Part shown: positions 31,012-38,955 of the stretch, one piece after another
Position numbering within the stretch: the stretch's first letter is position 1
Layout: each line of letters starts with the position of its first letter
Origin: Zhenhengia yiwuensis
GTDB taxonomy: Bacteria; Bacillota; Clostridia; Lachnospirales; Cellulosilyticaceae
Direction: 5' to 3'
Assembly (NCBI RefSeq): GCF_014384995.1
Contig: NZ_JACRSY010000030.1
Location: 1 to 38,955 of the forward strand
DNA: 38,955 bases
The notes under the pieces: model-generated
What the model was told of the DNA's origin: nothing
Seen by the model: only the letters and a program-made list of their open reading frames with translations
The model's database searches: none
Position numbers and translations under genes: made by a program

Positions 31012-32681
31012 TTAAGTCAGACATCCAAATTGCACAAGAGGCAAAAATGTTACCTATTATGGAGGTAGCTAAAAAGGCAGGAATACCTGAAGAGAGCGTA
31101 GAGCTCTATGGTAATTACAAAGCAAAATTAACACATGAACTTTTTGAAACAGTTAAAGATAAAAAAAATGGTAAACTTGTTCTTGTAACAGCAACTAACC
31201 CAACACCAGCAGGTGAAGGAAAAACAACTATTACTGTAGGACTTGGACAAGCACTTTGTAAACTTGGACAAAATGCTATTATTGCACTTCGCGAGCCTTC
31301 TTTAGGACCATGTATGGGGATTAAAGGTGGTGCAGCTGGTGGTGGCTATGCACAAGTTGTTCCAATGGAAGATATTAACCTACACTTTACAGGTGATATT
31401 CATGCTATTGGAGTAGCGAACAACCTTTTAGCTTCTATGATTGATAATCATATTCATCAAGGTAATGCACTTAATATTGATGCTAGAACATTAACATGGA
31501 AACGTTGTGTAGACCTTAATGACCGCGCGCTTCGTGATATTGTAGTAGGACTTGGTGGGGTGCTTAATGGTGTGCCAAGAGAAGATGGTTTTATGATTAC
31601 AGTTGCATCTGAAATTATGGCCATTTTATGTTTAGCAACTGATCTTGTAGATTTAAAAGAAAGAATTGGAAATATTATTGTTGGTTATACTTATGAAGGA
31701 AATCCTGTGACAGCAAGAGATTTAAATGCTCAAGGTGCTATGGCAGCTATGCTTAAAGACGCTATTAAGCCAAACCTTGTTCAAACGCTTGAAAATACAC
31801 CAGTTGTAATGCATGGTGGGCCATTTGCTAATATTGCACATGGTTGCAACAGTGTACGAGCTACTAACCTAGCACTTAAACTTGGAGATGTAGTTGTAAC
31901 AGAAGCTGGATTTGGAGCAGATCTTGGTGCTGAAAAATTCTTTGATATTAAATGCCGTAAAGCAGGTTTAAAGCCAGACGCAGTTGTTCTTGTAACAACA
32001 ATCCGTGCACTTAAATACAACGGTGGTGTAGCAAAAGAAGACTTAAAAGAAGAAAATGTAGAAGCCCTTACAAAAGGTATTGCAAATCTTCAAAAACACA
32101 TCGAGAACATACATAAATTCGGTGTGCCAGTTATTGTAACACTTAATCAGTTCATTACAGATACAGATGCAGAGATTGCTTATGTAAAAGAAAGCTGTGA
32201 AGCATTAGGATGTGATTTTGCACCTGCTACAGTATGGGAGCATGGCGGTGAAGGCGGCCTTCAGCTTGCTGAAAAAGTAATGGATGTTTTAGAAAATAAA
32301 ACAAGTAATTTCCATTATCTCTATGAAGATGAACTTAGCATTGAAGAAAAAATCCGCACAATTGCAACTGAAATTTATGGTGCAGCAAATATTCATATCG
32401 AACCAAATGCTAAAAAAGCTATTGCTAAAATTAATAGTTTAGGACTTAGCCATTTACCAGTATGTATGGCTAAAAACCAATACTCTCTTTCTGATGATCC
32501 AAAAGCTTTAGGTAGACCAGAGGGCTTTACAACAACAATAAGAGAAATTAGAATATCAGCAGGAGCAGGATTTATTGTAGCCCTTACAGGCAGTGTTATG
32601 ACTATGCCAGGTCTACCTAAAAAACCTGCAGCGGAAGCTATTGATATTGATGCAAAAGGCACAATTACAGGCTTATTCTAA
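31008..32681 (+). CDS. fhs: Formate-tetrahydrofolate ligase
   Basis: 557 residues, full length. Characteristic features are the P-loop-like TPAGEGKTTITVGLGQAL, REPSLGPCMGIKGGAAGGGYAQVVPMEDINLHFTGD, and the C-terminal GFIVALTGSVMTMPGLPKKPAAEAID. It makes 10-formyltetrahydrofolate from formate, THF and ATP, the entry step of the methyl branch of the Wood-Ljungdahl pathway and a source of one-carbon units for purines. Directly followed by folD, the next enzyme. AAGGGAGAAG precedes the start inside the translocase gene. Confidence 0.97.
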   Translation: MIKSDIQIAQEAKMLPIMEVAKKAGIPEESVELYGNYKAKLTHELFETVKDKKNGKLVLVTATNPTPAGEGKTTITVGLGQALCKLGQNAIIALREPSLGPCMGIKGGAAGGGYAQVVPMEDINLHFTGDIHAIGVANNLLASMIDNHIHQGNALNIDARTLTWKRCVDLNDRALRDIVVGLGGVLNGVPREDGFMITVASEIMAILCLATDLVDLKERIGNIIVGYTYEGNPVTARDLNAQGAMAAMLKDAIKPNLVQTLENTPVVMHGGPFANIAHGCNSVRATNLALKLGDVVVTEAGFGADLGAEKFFDIKCRKAGLKPDAVVLVTTIRALKYNGGVAKEDLKEENVEALTKGIANLQKHIENIHKFGVPVIVTLNQFITDTDAEIAYVKESCEALGCDFAPATVWEHGGEGGLQLAEKVMDVLENKTSNFHYLYEDELSIEEKIRTIATEIYGAANIHIEPNAKKAIAKINSLGLSHLPVCMAKNQYSLSDDPKALGRPEGFTTTIREIRISAGAGFIVALTGSVMTMPGLPKKPAAEAIDIDAKGTITGLF

Positions 32682-32701
32682 TAAAGAAAAGGGGAGAGTA
32701 T

Positions 32702-33544
32702 ATGCAAACTAAAATTATTGATGGAGAAATGATCGCATCTGAAATTAAAGAGGATCTTAAAAAGCAAGTAGAAGACCTTAAAGAAAAGGGACTTACACCT
32801 GGACTTGCAGTTGTCTTAGTTGGAGATAATAGTGCTTCAAAAGTTTATGTAGGTAATAAGAAAAAAGCTTGTGAATACGTAGGGATTAAATCTTTTTCAT
32901 ATGAACTCCCTGAAAATACAAGCGAAGATAGTTTGCTTGAACTCATAGATACTTTAAATCAAGATGAAAAAGTTCATGGCATTCTTGTTCAAATGCCACT
33001 TCCAAGACATATGGATGAGCAAAAAGTTATTAAAGCCATTGCACCTCATAAAGACGTTGATGGTTTCCATATAGAAAATGCTGGAGCGCTTTTAGTAGGT
33101 GCTCCAGGTTTTATAAGCTGTACACCAGCAGGAATTATAGAACTTTTAAGACGTTATGAGGTAGTTTTAGAAGGTAAAAAGTGTGTTGTAGTAGGAAGAA
33201 GTAATATCGTTGGTAAACCAATTAGTTTGCTTTTATTACGAGAAAATGCTACAGTAACTATATGTCATTCAAAGACGACAAATCTAGAAGAAGAAATTAA
33301 ACAAGCTGATGTGGTTGTAGTTGCAGTTGGAAAAGCAAAATTTGTTAAAGGACATATGCTTAAAGAGGGGGCCGTTGTCATAGATGTTGGAATGAACAGA
33401 GATGAAAATGGCAAACTTTGTGGAGATGTAGATTTTGATTCTGCTCAAGGTATAGCGAGTCTGATTACACCAGTGCCTAAAGGCGTAGGGCCTATGACCA
33501 TTGCTATGCTGATGTACAACTGTGTACTTGCAGCAACACATTAG
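32702..33544 (+). CDS. folD: Bifunctional methylenetetrahydrofolate dehydrogenase / methenyl-THF cyclohydrolase FolD
   Basis: 280 residues. Catalytic region SKVYVGNKKKACEYVGI with the conserved Tyr and Lys, VQMPLP, the nucleotide-binding VVGRSNIVGKPISLLLL, and the C-terminal TPVPKGVGPMTIAML signature. It interconverts 10-formyl-, methenyl- and methylene-THF, continuing the fhs reaction. GGGGAGAG lies 6 bp before the ATG, and the fhs gap is 20 bp, so the two are co-expressed. Confidence 0.97.
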   Translation: MQTKIIDGEMIASEIKEDLKKQVEDLKEKGLTPGLAVVLVGDNSASKVYVGNKKKACEYVGIKSFSYELPENTSEDSLLELIDTLNQDEKVHGILVQMPLPRHMDEQKVIKAIAPHKDVDGFHIENAGALLVGAPGFISCTPAGIIELLRRYEVVLEGKKCVVVGRSNIVGKPISLLLLRENATVTICHSKTTNLEEEIKQADVVVVAVGKAKFVKGHMLKEGAVVIDVGMNRDENGKLCGDVDFDSAQGIASLITPVPKGVGPMTIAMLMYNCVLAATH

Positions 33545-33558
33545 GAAGGAGAATTATT

Positions 33559-34893
33559 TTGACAAATACAATAGCCTTTGTATCCTTAGGATGTGACAAA
33601 AACTTAGTAGACAGCGAACATATGTTAGGCCTTTTACATGAAGCAGGCTTTACACTTATAGGAGATGAATCTGAGGCAGAGGTTCTCGTAGTAAACACAT
33701 GCTGTTTTATTGAAGATGCTAAAAGAGAAAGTATTGAGCAGATTTTAGAAGTTGCTAAATATAAAGAAATTGGTAAGTGTAAAGCACTTATTGTAACAGG
33801 ATGTATGGCGCAACGCTATAAAGAAGAGATTTTAGAAGAGATGCCAGAAGTAGATGCTGTAGTTGGAACAACTTCTTATGATAAAATTGTAGAAACAGTA
33901 ACAGAAGCTTTAGAAGCTAAAGGCGTGAGAGTTTCTAAATTTGATACCATTGACCGTGAGCACTTAGAAAATATGCCTCGTATCTTAACAACAGCAGGAT
34001 ACTTCGCTTATATGAAAATAGCAGAAGGCTGCGATAACAAATGTACTTATTGTATCATTCCATCATTACGTGGTAAATATAGAAGTAGACCAATTGAACA
34101 GCTTAAAAAAGAAGCTGAAAAATTAGCAAAAGATGGTGTAAGTGAACTTATTTTAGTTGCACAGGATACAACATTATATGGAACAGACCTTGAAGGTGAT
34201 ATTACACTTGTTACTCTATTAAGAGAGCTCTCAAGTGTAGAAGGTATTGAGTGGATTCGTATTCTTTATTGCTATCCAGAAAATATTACTGATGAACTTA
34301 TTGAAGAAATTAAGACAAATGATAAAGTATGTAAGTATTTAGATATTCCAATTCAACATGCGGCAGACCCAGTTCTTAAACGCATGGCAAGAAAGAGTAC
34401 ACATGCTGAACTTATTGAAAAAATGAATAAATTAAGAGCTGAAGTACCAGGTATTGCAATTCGTACAACACTTATTGTAGGATTCCCAGGTGAGACAGAA
34501 GAGGACTTTGAAGTACTTTGCAACTTTGTAAAAGAAATGCGTTTTGATCGTTTAGGTGTATTTACTTATTCACAAGAAGAAGGTACACCTGCAGCAAGAC
34601 TTAAAGATCAAATTGATGAAGAAGTTAAAATGCAGCGTAAAGAAATTATTATGAGCATGCAACATGATATTTCAGAAGTCTTAACACATGAGAAAATTGG
34701 TCGTACAATGCGTGTACTTATTGAAGGTAAACTTGCAAATGAACCAGTTTATCTTGCACGTACTTACCAAGATGCACCAGATATCGATGGACAAGTATTT
34801 GTTCAATATGAAGGTGAATTAATTTCAGGTGATTATGTAGATGTTAAAATTACAGGTGCAAGCGACTATGACCTTATAGGTGAATTAGTATAA
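33559..34893 (+). CDS. rimO: Ribosomal protein uS12 methylthiotransferase RimO
   Basis: 444 residues from a TTG start; AAGGAG (33546-33551) is ideally spaced and the family N-terminus IAFVSLGCDKNLVDSE begins at once, so TTG is the real start. The UPF0004 domain holds cluster cysteines C12, C48 and C82. The radical-SAM CxxxCxxC is C158, C162, C165 (EGCDNKCTYC), and a TRAM domain ends the protein. The GCDKNLVDSEHMLG and SLRGKYRSRPIE patterns favour RimO over MiaB. It adds a methylthio group to an aspartate of ribosomal protein S12 using two iron-sulfur clusters. Confidence 0.95.
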   Translation: MTNTIAFVSLGCDKNLVDSEHMLGLLHEAGFTLIGDESEAEVLVVNTCCFIEDAKRESIEQILEVAKYKEIGKCKALIVTGCMAQRYKEEILEEMPEVDAVVGTTSYDKIVETVTEALEAKGVRVSKFDTIDREHLENMPRILTTAGYFAYMKIAEGCDNKCTYCIIPSLRGKYRSRPIEQLKKEAEKLAKDGVSELILVAQDTTLYGTDLEGDITLVTLLRELSSVEGIEWIRILYCYPENITDELIEEIKTNDKVCKYLDIPIQHAADPVLKRMARKSTHAELIEKMNKLRAEVPGIAIRTTLIVGFPGETEEDFEVLCNFVKEMRFDRLGVFTYSQEEGTPAARLKDQIDEEVKMQRKEIIMSMQHDISEVLTHEKIGRTMRVLIEGKLANEPVYLARTYQDAPDIDGQVFVQYEGELISGDYVDVKITGASDYDLIGELV

Positions 34894-34922
34894 GCGCTAT
34901 TTAGGAAATGGGGATATAAGGT

Positions 34923-35483
34923 ATGAATATTGCTAATCAATTAACTGTAGGGAGAGTTCTTCTAGTATTTGTATTTATGGGTATTATATGGAATCCGTGG
35001 CTTCCTTTAGAAACAACACTATGGATTGCACTTGCTATTTTTGTTATTGCAAGTTTGACAGATTTTTTAGATGGTTATTTAGCTAGAAAATATAAATTGG
35101 TTACAAATCTAGGAAAGTTTATGGATCCTTTAGCAGACAAAATGCTTGTAACAGCAGCAATGATTGCACTTGTAGATTTATCACATGTATTACCTGCAGG
35201 TGTTTTACCAGCATGGATTGTTGTTGTTATTTTATTAAGAGAGTTTGCTGTATCAGGTATAAGACTTTTAGCAGCGAATAATCAGGTTGTTATTGCAGCC
35301 AATCCACTAGGTAAATGGAAGACAACTATACAAATGCTCATGATTATTGTTTATTTAACACCTGTTTCACATATAGTATGGCAATATTTAGGGCTAATTC
35401 TTGCTTATGTTGCATTAGTTTTAACTATTATTTCAGGCATTCAATATCTATGGCAGAATAAGCAAGTTTTCAAAGAGCAATAA
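34923..35483 (+). CDS. pgsA: CDP-diacylglycerol-glycerol-3-phosphate 3-phosphatidyltransferase
   Basis: 186 residues and about five membrane helices. The full CDP-alcohol signature is present: D47, D50, G51, A54, R55, G64, D68, D72 (DFLDGYLARKYKLVTNLGKF then MDPLADK). It makes phosphatidylglycerol phosphate. Position right after rimO is the usual place for pgsA in Clostridia, which supports this copy as the housekeeping enzyme, as against the paralogue at 18892. A terminator follows. Confidence 0.93.
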   Translation: MNIANQLTVGRVLLVFVFMGIIWNPWLPLETTLWIALAIFVIASLTDFLDGYLARKYKLVTNLGKFMDPLADKMLVTAAMIALVDLSHVLPAGVLPAWIVVVILLREFAVSGIRLLAANNQVVIAANPLGKWKTTIQMLMIIVYLTPVSHIVWQYLGLILAYVALVLTIISGIQYLWQNKQVFKEQ

Positions 35484-35502
35484 TAAGAAGAACCTATTTT
35501 AG

Positions 35503-35529
35503 AATCCAGGCATTAGCCTGGATTTTTTT
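35503..35529 (+). terminator. Terminator after pgsA
   Basis: AATCCAGGC-ATTA-GCCTGGATT (35503-35524), a perfect 9-bp stem followed by TTTTT. It likely ends the long run from tepA or the translocase gene. Confidence 0.93.
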
Positions 35530-35542
35530 ACAAAAATATAAG

Positions 35543-35571
35543 TTGCAATTCTAGAACAATCTTGCTATTAT
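35543..35571 (+). promoter_or_regulatory. SigA-type promoter of the flavoprotein gene
   Basis: TTGCAA (35543-35548), 17 bp, TATTAT (35566-35571), 32 bp before the ATG. Confidence 0.7.
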
Positions 35572-35602
35572 ATAAAAGTTACTGATTTATAAGGAGGTTA
35601 CT

Positions 35603-36835
35603 ATGCATTATCATACAATCATTATTGGTGCGGGTCCAGCAGGACTATTTGCTGCACAGGAGCTAGGGAAACAGAATCAAAAAGTACTTGTTCTTGAGAA
35701 GAATCAAGAAGCAGGCAGAAAATTGCTTGTTTCAGGAGGTGCACAGTGCAACTTTACACATAGTGGCTCAGTTACAGATTTCTTTGATCGTTATGGTGAG
35801 CATGGTAAATTTATTAAAAAAGCTTTATTGACTTTTACTAATGAAGATACTATTCACTTCTTTGATAATGAAGGTGTTGCAACCTATGTAAGAGAAGAAA
35901 ATAATAAGGTTTTTCCTAAAAGTCATAAAAGTGCAGATATAAGAGGTGCTTTGCTTCAATCATGTAAAAAGCATAATGTTTTAATTAAATATAATCAAAC
36001 AGTTAAAATGATTAAAGTGTATGATGGTATTTTTACTCTAGAAACAGAGGCCGGAGATCGCTACTTTAGTGATAATGTGATTATTGCTACTGGAGGCAAA
36101 TCTTTTCCTCATCTCGGTTGTACAGGAGATGGTTATGTTCTAGCAAGTAGTTTGGGACATACTATTGTGGAACCTAGACCAGCATTAACCTATGTAACGA
36201 CACATGAAAGAAACTTTTGTGAGTTATCAGGGATATCCTTTAAAAATGCTCAAATTACATTATGGCATGAGAAAAAGAAGATTACAGAACGTATAGGAAG
36301 CTTACTCTTTACACATAAGGGCCTATCAGGTCCGGTTATTCTTGATGCCACTAGATGGATTGTACCAGGTGATCAAATTACTGTTAATTATCTTTATCCT
36401 TTAAGCTACGAAGAAGCTAGAAAGCGTTTTGCTGAGGAAATTCCAGTACGTGGTAAGGAATCTGTTGTAAATTATCTTAAAAATTATAATTTACCAAGAA
36501 GTTTTTGTGAAGTTGTTTGTGAGTCTATAGGGGTGTTACCTGAACAAAGTTGTGCACGTCTTTCAAAGAAAGAGAGAGAAGATTTAGTTTCAAAACTTAC
36601 TAAATGTGAATTTAATTTATCAGGGACAGGTGGTATGAACTCAGCTATGGTTACAGCAGGTGGTATTACTCTTAAAGAAGTTAATCCTACAACTATGGAA
36701 AGTCGTAAACAAAAAGGCCTTTATTTTGCTGGAGAAGTACTAGATATTGATGGAGATACAGGTGGTTATAATATACAGGCTGCTTTTTCTATGGGGTATT
36801 TATGTGCCAAAAGTATTACAAAAAATAAGAAGTAA
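35603..36835 (+). CDS. NAD(P)/FAD-dependent oxidoreductase, HI0933/YhiN (BaiN-like) family
   Basis: 410 residues with AAGGAGG upstream. The FAD-binding GAGPAGLFAAQEL is at the N-terminus, followed by the family motif KLLVSGGAQCNFTHSG, the central VIIATGGKSFPHLGCTGDGY, and the C-terminal GGMNSAMVTAGGITLKEVNPTTMESRKQKGLYFAGEVLDIDGDTGGYNIQ. HI0933-type flavoproteins are widespread; the physiological substrate is usually unknown, and the bile-acid-related BaiN name does not imply that activity here. It forms a monocistronic unit with its own promoter and terminator. Confidence 0.92.
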   Translation: MHYHTIIIGAGPAGLFAAQELGKQNQKVLVLEKNQEAGRKLLVSGGAQCNFTHSGSVTDFFDRYGEHGKFIKKALLTFTNEDTIHFFDNEGVATYVREENNKVFPKSHKSADIRGALLQSCKKHNVLIKYNQTVKMIKVYDGIFTLETEAGDRYFSDNVIIATGGKSFPHLGCTGDGYVLASSLGHTIVEPRPALTYVTTHERNFCELSGISFKNAQITLWHEKKKITERIGSLLFTHKGLSGPVILDATRWIVPGDQITVNYLYPLSYEEARKRFAEEIPVRGKESVVNYLKNYNLPRSFCEVVCESIGVLPEQSCARLSKKEREDLVSKLTKCEFNLSGTGGMNSAMVTAGGITLKEVNPTTMESRKQKGLYFAGEVLDIDGDTGGYNIQAAFSMGYLCAKSITKNKK

Positions 36836-36865
36836 TGATAAAAAATCATTACTTCTTATTTTTTT
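36824..36865 (+). terminator. Long perfect terminator overlapping the flavoprotein stop codon
   Basis: Arms 36824-36839 and 36845-36860 pair over 16 bp with an AAAAA loop, and T residues follow. The A-rich start of the 5' arm could also let it act in the opposite direction. Confidence 0.9.
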
Positions 36866-36885
36866 ATCTTTTTTTAAAAAATAGC

Positions 36886-36929
36886 TTGCTATATATTTCT
36901 ACATAAAGTATAATTGTATACAATTATAC
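36886..36929 (+). promoter_or_regulatory. Symporter promoter overlapped by a perfect 22-bp palindromic operator
   Basis: TTGCTA (36886-36891), 17 bp, consensus TATAAT (36909-36914). Bases 36908-36929 form a perfect palindrome: GTATAATTGTA followed by its exact reverse complement, covering the -10 box and start point. The centre TTGTATACAA fits GntR/FadR-type operators (TNGT..ACNA). Repression of the downstream transporter is the obvious reading; the repressor is not encoded here. Confidence 0.75.
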
Positions 36930-36948
36930 CGAAAGAGGAGAATGACAG

Positions 36949-38193
36949 ATGAAAAACAAATTAGGATTATCAAGTAAAATTTTTATCGGCCTAATATTAG
37001 GGGTATTTTTAGGAATGGTTATTCAATTTATGCAGTTAAATGCACTACTTACATATATCATTCAACCTACAGGTACTATATTCTTAAATTTAATGAAAAT
37101 GGTTATTGTACCACTTATTTTATGTACATTAGTATCTAGTATGACCCATGTAGGAGATATGAACAGACTAGGCGTTATAGGTAAAAAGACATTGCTCTAT
37201 TATATGGGGACGACATTAATGGCGGCATTTATTGGAATGAGTTTAGCACTCTTTATTAAACCAGGTATGGGGATTACGCTTGAAATAGGACAAGCCAATA
37301 TTCCAGAAGCTACACCTTTAATGCAAATGCTAGTAGATATTGTACCAACAAATCCTTTTAAAGCTTTAGTAGAAGGTAATACACTTCAAGTTATTATTTT
37401 TGGTGCCTTTACGGGGATAGCTATTAATAGTTTAGGAAATAAAGCTCAATATGCAAAAGCGGTTTTTAATGATTTTGCAGATGTAATGTATAAAATTGTA
37501 GAAATGATTATGAAAATAACACCTATTGCAGTATGTGCTTTAATTGCAGATGTTGTAGCAACAAATGGATGGGGAATTCTTATTTCACTTATCAAACTTA
37601 TTGTTGTGATTCTTGTAGCAAGTCTTATTCAATGTCTAGTGGTTTATGTAGGAAGTGCAAAAATATTTGCAGGTATGAATCCTATGCAATTTATTAAGAG
37701 TGTACTACCAGCTCAAATGATTTCCTTCTCTACAGCAAGTAGTGCTGCAGCTTTACCAGTATCACTTAAATGCGCTAAAGAAAATTTAGGTATTAAACAA
37801 GAAATTGCTCAATTTGTACTTAATATTGGTTCTACAATTAATATGGATGGCGGTGCTATTTATCAATCAGCATGTGCTGTATTTATTGCTCAACTTTATG
37901 GTATTGAACTTTCGTTCACACAGCTTATTATTTTACTTATTACAGCTTCGCTTGCTTCTGTAGGGGCTGCTGCTATTCCAGGAACAGTTATTGTCATGAT
38001 GACAATGGTACTTACTTCTATTGGCTTACCATTAGAAGCCATTGCTTTAATTGCTGGGGTGGATCGTATCTTAGATATGATTACAACTTCTGTTAATGTA
38101 ACAGGTGATTTATCAGCTTGCGTATTCGTTTCGAGTTGTGATGCACAAGTAACAGAAGAGAATTACTTAAGTGGTGCTTTAGAAATAGAATAA
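36949..38193 (+). CDS. Dicarboxylate/amino acid:cation symporter (DAACS family, GltP/DctA-like)
   Basis: 414 residues with eight or so membrane helices and two re-entrant loops. Family motifs: KMVIVPLILCTLVSS, FSTASSAAALPVSLKCAKENLG (serine-rich hairpin loop 1), NIGSTINMDGGAIYQSACAVFIAQ (the NMDG sodium/substrate site), AAAIPGTVIVMMTMVL (hairpin loop 2) and DRILDMITTSVNVTGD. It couples uptake of glutamate, aspartate or a C4-dicarboxylate to sodium or protons. AGAGGAG lies before the ATG. Monocistronic, and controlled by the palindrome at its promoter. Confidence 0.94.
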   Translation: MKNKLGLSSKIFIGLILGVFLGMVIQFMQLNALLTYIIQPTGTIFLNLMKMVIVPLILCTLVSSMTHVGDMNRLGVIGKKTLLYYMGTTLMAAFIGMSLALFIKPGMGITLEIGQANIPEATPLMQMLVDIVPTNPFKALVEGNTLQVIIFGAFTGIAINSLGNKAQYAKAVFNDFADVMYKIVEMIMKITPIAVCALIADVVATNGWGILISLIKLIVVILVASLIQCLVVYVGSAKIFAGMNPMQFIKSVLPAQMISFSTASSAAALPVSLKCAKENLGIKQEIAQFVLNIGSTINMDGGAIYQSACAVFIAQLYGIELSFTQLIILLITASLASVGAAAIPGTVIVMMTMVLTSIGLPLEAIALIAGVDRILDMITTSVNVTGDLSACVFVSSCDAQVTEENYLSGALEIE

Positions 38194-38224
38194 AAGGTTA
38201 AAAAGGATAATGCTACATTTTTAG

Positions 38225-38260
38225 TAGGCACGGTAAAAGAAAACCGTGTCTATTTTTTGT
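38225..38260 (+). terminator. Terminator after the symporter gene
   Basis: TAGGCACGGT (38225-38234) and ACCGTGTCTA (38243-38252) pair over 10 bp with one G-T, followed by TTTTTT. Confidence 0.9.
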
Positions 38261-38345
38261 TGTTATTTTACTCTTTTTATAGAATAGTTTTCTAACCAAT
38301 TTTGAGTCAGTGATTTATATTCAGCTTATAACTACGAGGTGATTC

Positions 38346-38560
38346 TTATTTAAGTGAGCTATGGAAACTCTCTATAGATCTATTACCTAAAAAATTTTTA
38401 ACAAATTTGATATTCTTTCTATTACCTATAGCATAGGCTACTATACCTCTTGTGTAGGAATCTATAGTGGTTGAAAGGTGTATATACTGTAAAATCACCA
38501 TTTTAATCTATGATAATCATAGATGCAAACAGTATCCTTAAATATATTTTTGATAGATAG
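38346..38560 (-). pseudogene. Decayed IS3-family transposase (OrfB) remnant
   Basis: On the minus strand, 38468-38346 reads TIDSYTRGIVAYAIGNRKN then NRSIESFHSSLK and a stop. This matches two separate parts of IS3-type DDE integrases: the D-xx-SR-I-VG-Y-x-I segment after the second catalytic Asp, and the N-xx-IESF-x-S-LK segment with the catalytic Glu. The stretch normally between them is deleted. Further upstream on that strand (38554-38505) IKNIFKDTVCIYDYHR resembles the YGYRRI region but in another frame. Frameshifts, stops and deletions make it non-functional. No terminal inverted repeats could be identified. Confidence 0.7.
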
Positions 38561-38955
38561 ATATGCTTCAGCTTCATATCTATCTATTTACTGCTTTTTA
38601 ACGCTTGAATCAAATCTTAAGACAAGTTTATGTAACAAACTAGTAATTATTTTAGTAGATACTCTATTTTCCCTCTACAGAGTATAGGGGCGATATGTAT
38701 CTTTTTTTGTTTGAAATCATCTATAAATTTTATTAGCATATAAGCTATTTAATAATATGGATTTTGGGATAATCTAAGTATATATTAACTTATTTATAAT
38801 CTATGCAGCTTTCTGCACACTGCATTAAAAGTTGATTGAATATTACGGGCTCAAAAATCCACCCTTTCACTTATAGATACCACTAATTCGTCACAATGAT
38901 ACCATCTTCAAAATTAAGATGTTTCATATAATAAAACCACTGATTCACGCTTGAA
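38561..38955 (-). other. AT-rich gene-free tail of the window
   Basis: No ORF of useful length on either strand and no recognisable RNA gene. It may continue the decayed insertion sequence, because ACGCTTGAA occurs at 38600 and again at the very end, but nothing more can be supported. Confidence 0.4.

Noticed and set aside
31781..32662. Minus-strand frames over fhs
   Set aside because: Antisense shadows of a strongly conserved housekeeping gene, with no independent evidence.

Overview
The window reads as a low-GC, spore-forming, anaerobic Firmicute (class Clostridia). The evidence is AT-rich DNA with strong AGGAGG ribosome binding sites, the conserved tepA-ylzJ-ftsK/spoIIIE neighbourhood, the fhs-folD one-carbon pair, a cobalamin-riboswitch operon, DUF1540 and TSCPD small proteins, and a PBSX-like phage tail module. 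A Lachnospirales/Cellulosilyticum-type host is plausible, but the sequence alone does not prove genus. All intact genes are on the + strand.

Region 1 (1-8830) is the distal end of a prophage or phage-tail-like particle. It holds a partial DUF2577-like gene, a DUF2634 protein, baseplate J, a long fibre, a DUF2313 protein, a second fibre and two small proteins. After these come a papain-like peptidase with a wall-binding-type C-terminus, a holin and a zinc amidase. No head, terminase, integrase or repressor genes lie inside the window, so a complete prophage cannot be told from a tailocin.

Region 2 (8830-18130) is a cargo zone of self-contained units. An IetAS-like pair (AAA+ ATPase plus subtilisin-like protease) comes first. 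It is followed by a GNAT acetyltransferase, a methyltransferase, a small secreted protein, a three-gene unit (DUF952, small membrane protein, HEXXH protein), a membrane protein and an unknown protein. The units are separated by a recurring composite intergenic element: an AATAGTTRTTT motif, a hairpin terminator, then a promoter of conserved sequence. Near-identical 31-bp terminator sequences bracket the whole zone. The layout resembles an array of phage 'morons' that can be exchanged by recombination in the shared spacers.

Region 3 (18130-25011) returns to chromosomal genes: a DUF1540 protein, a CDP-alcohol phosphatidyltransferase, and a cobalamin riboswitch controlling cobQ-btuF-btuC-btuD-cobU, which together import corrinoids and finish cobalamin. 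A Cys-rich small protein closes the run.

Region 4 (25045-26323) has an orphan LytTR response regulator. It is followed at once by a pair of LytTR-like direct repeats, a strong promoter and a terminator that would make a transcript of about 125 nt, and then by a TSCPD protein.

Region 5 (26374-38258) is housekeeping: aspartokinase, tepA-ylzJ-ftsK/spoIIIE-fhs-folD-rimO-pgsA, a flavoprotein, and a dicarboxylate/amino-acid symporter whose promoter is covered by a perfect 22-bp palindrome. The window ends in a decayed IS3-type transposase on the minus strand.
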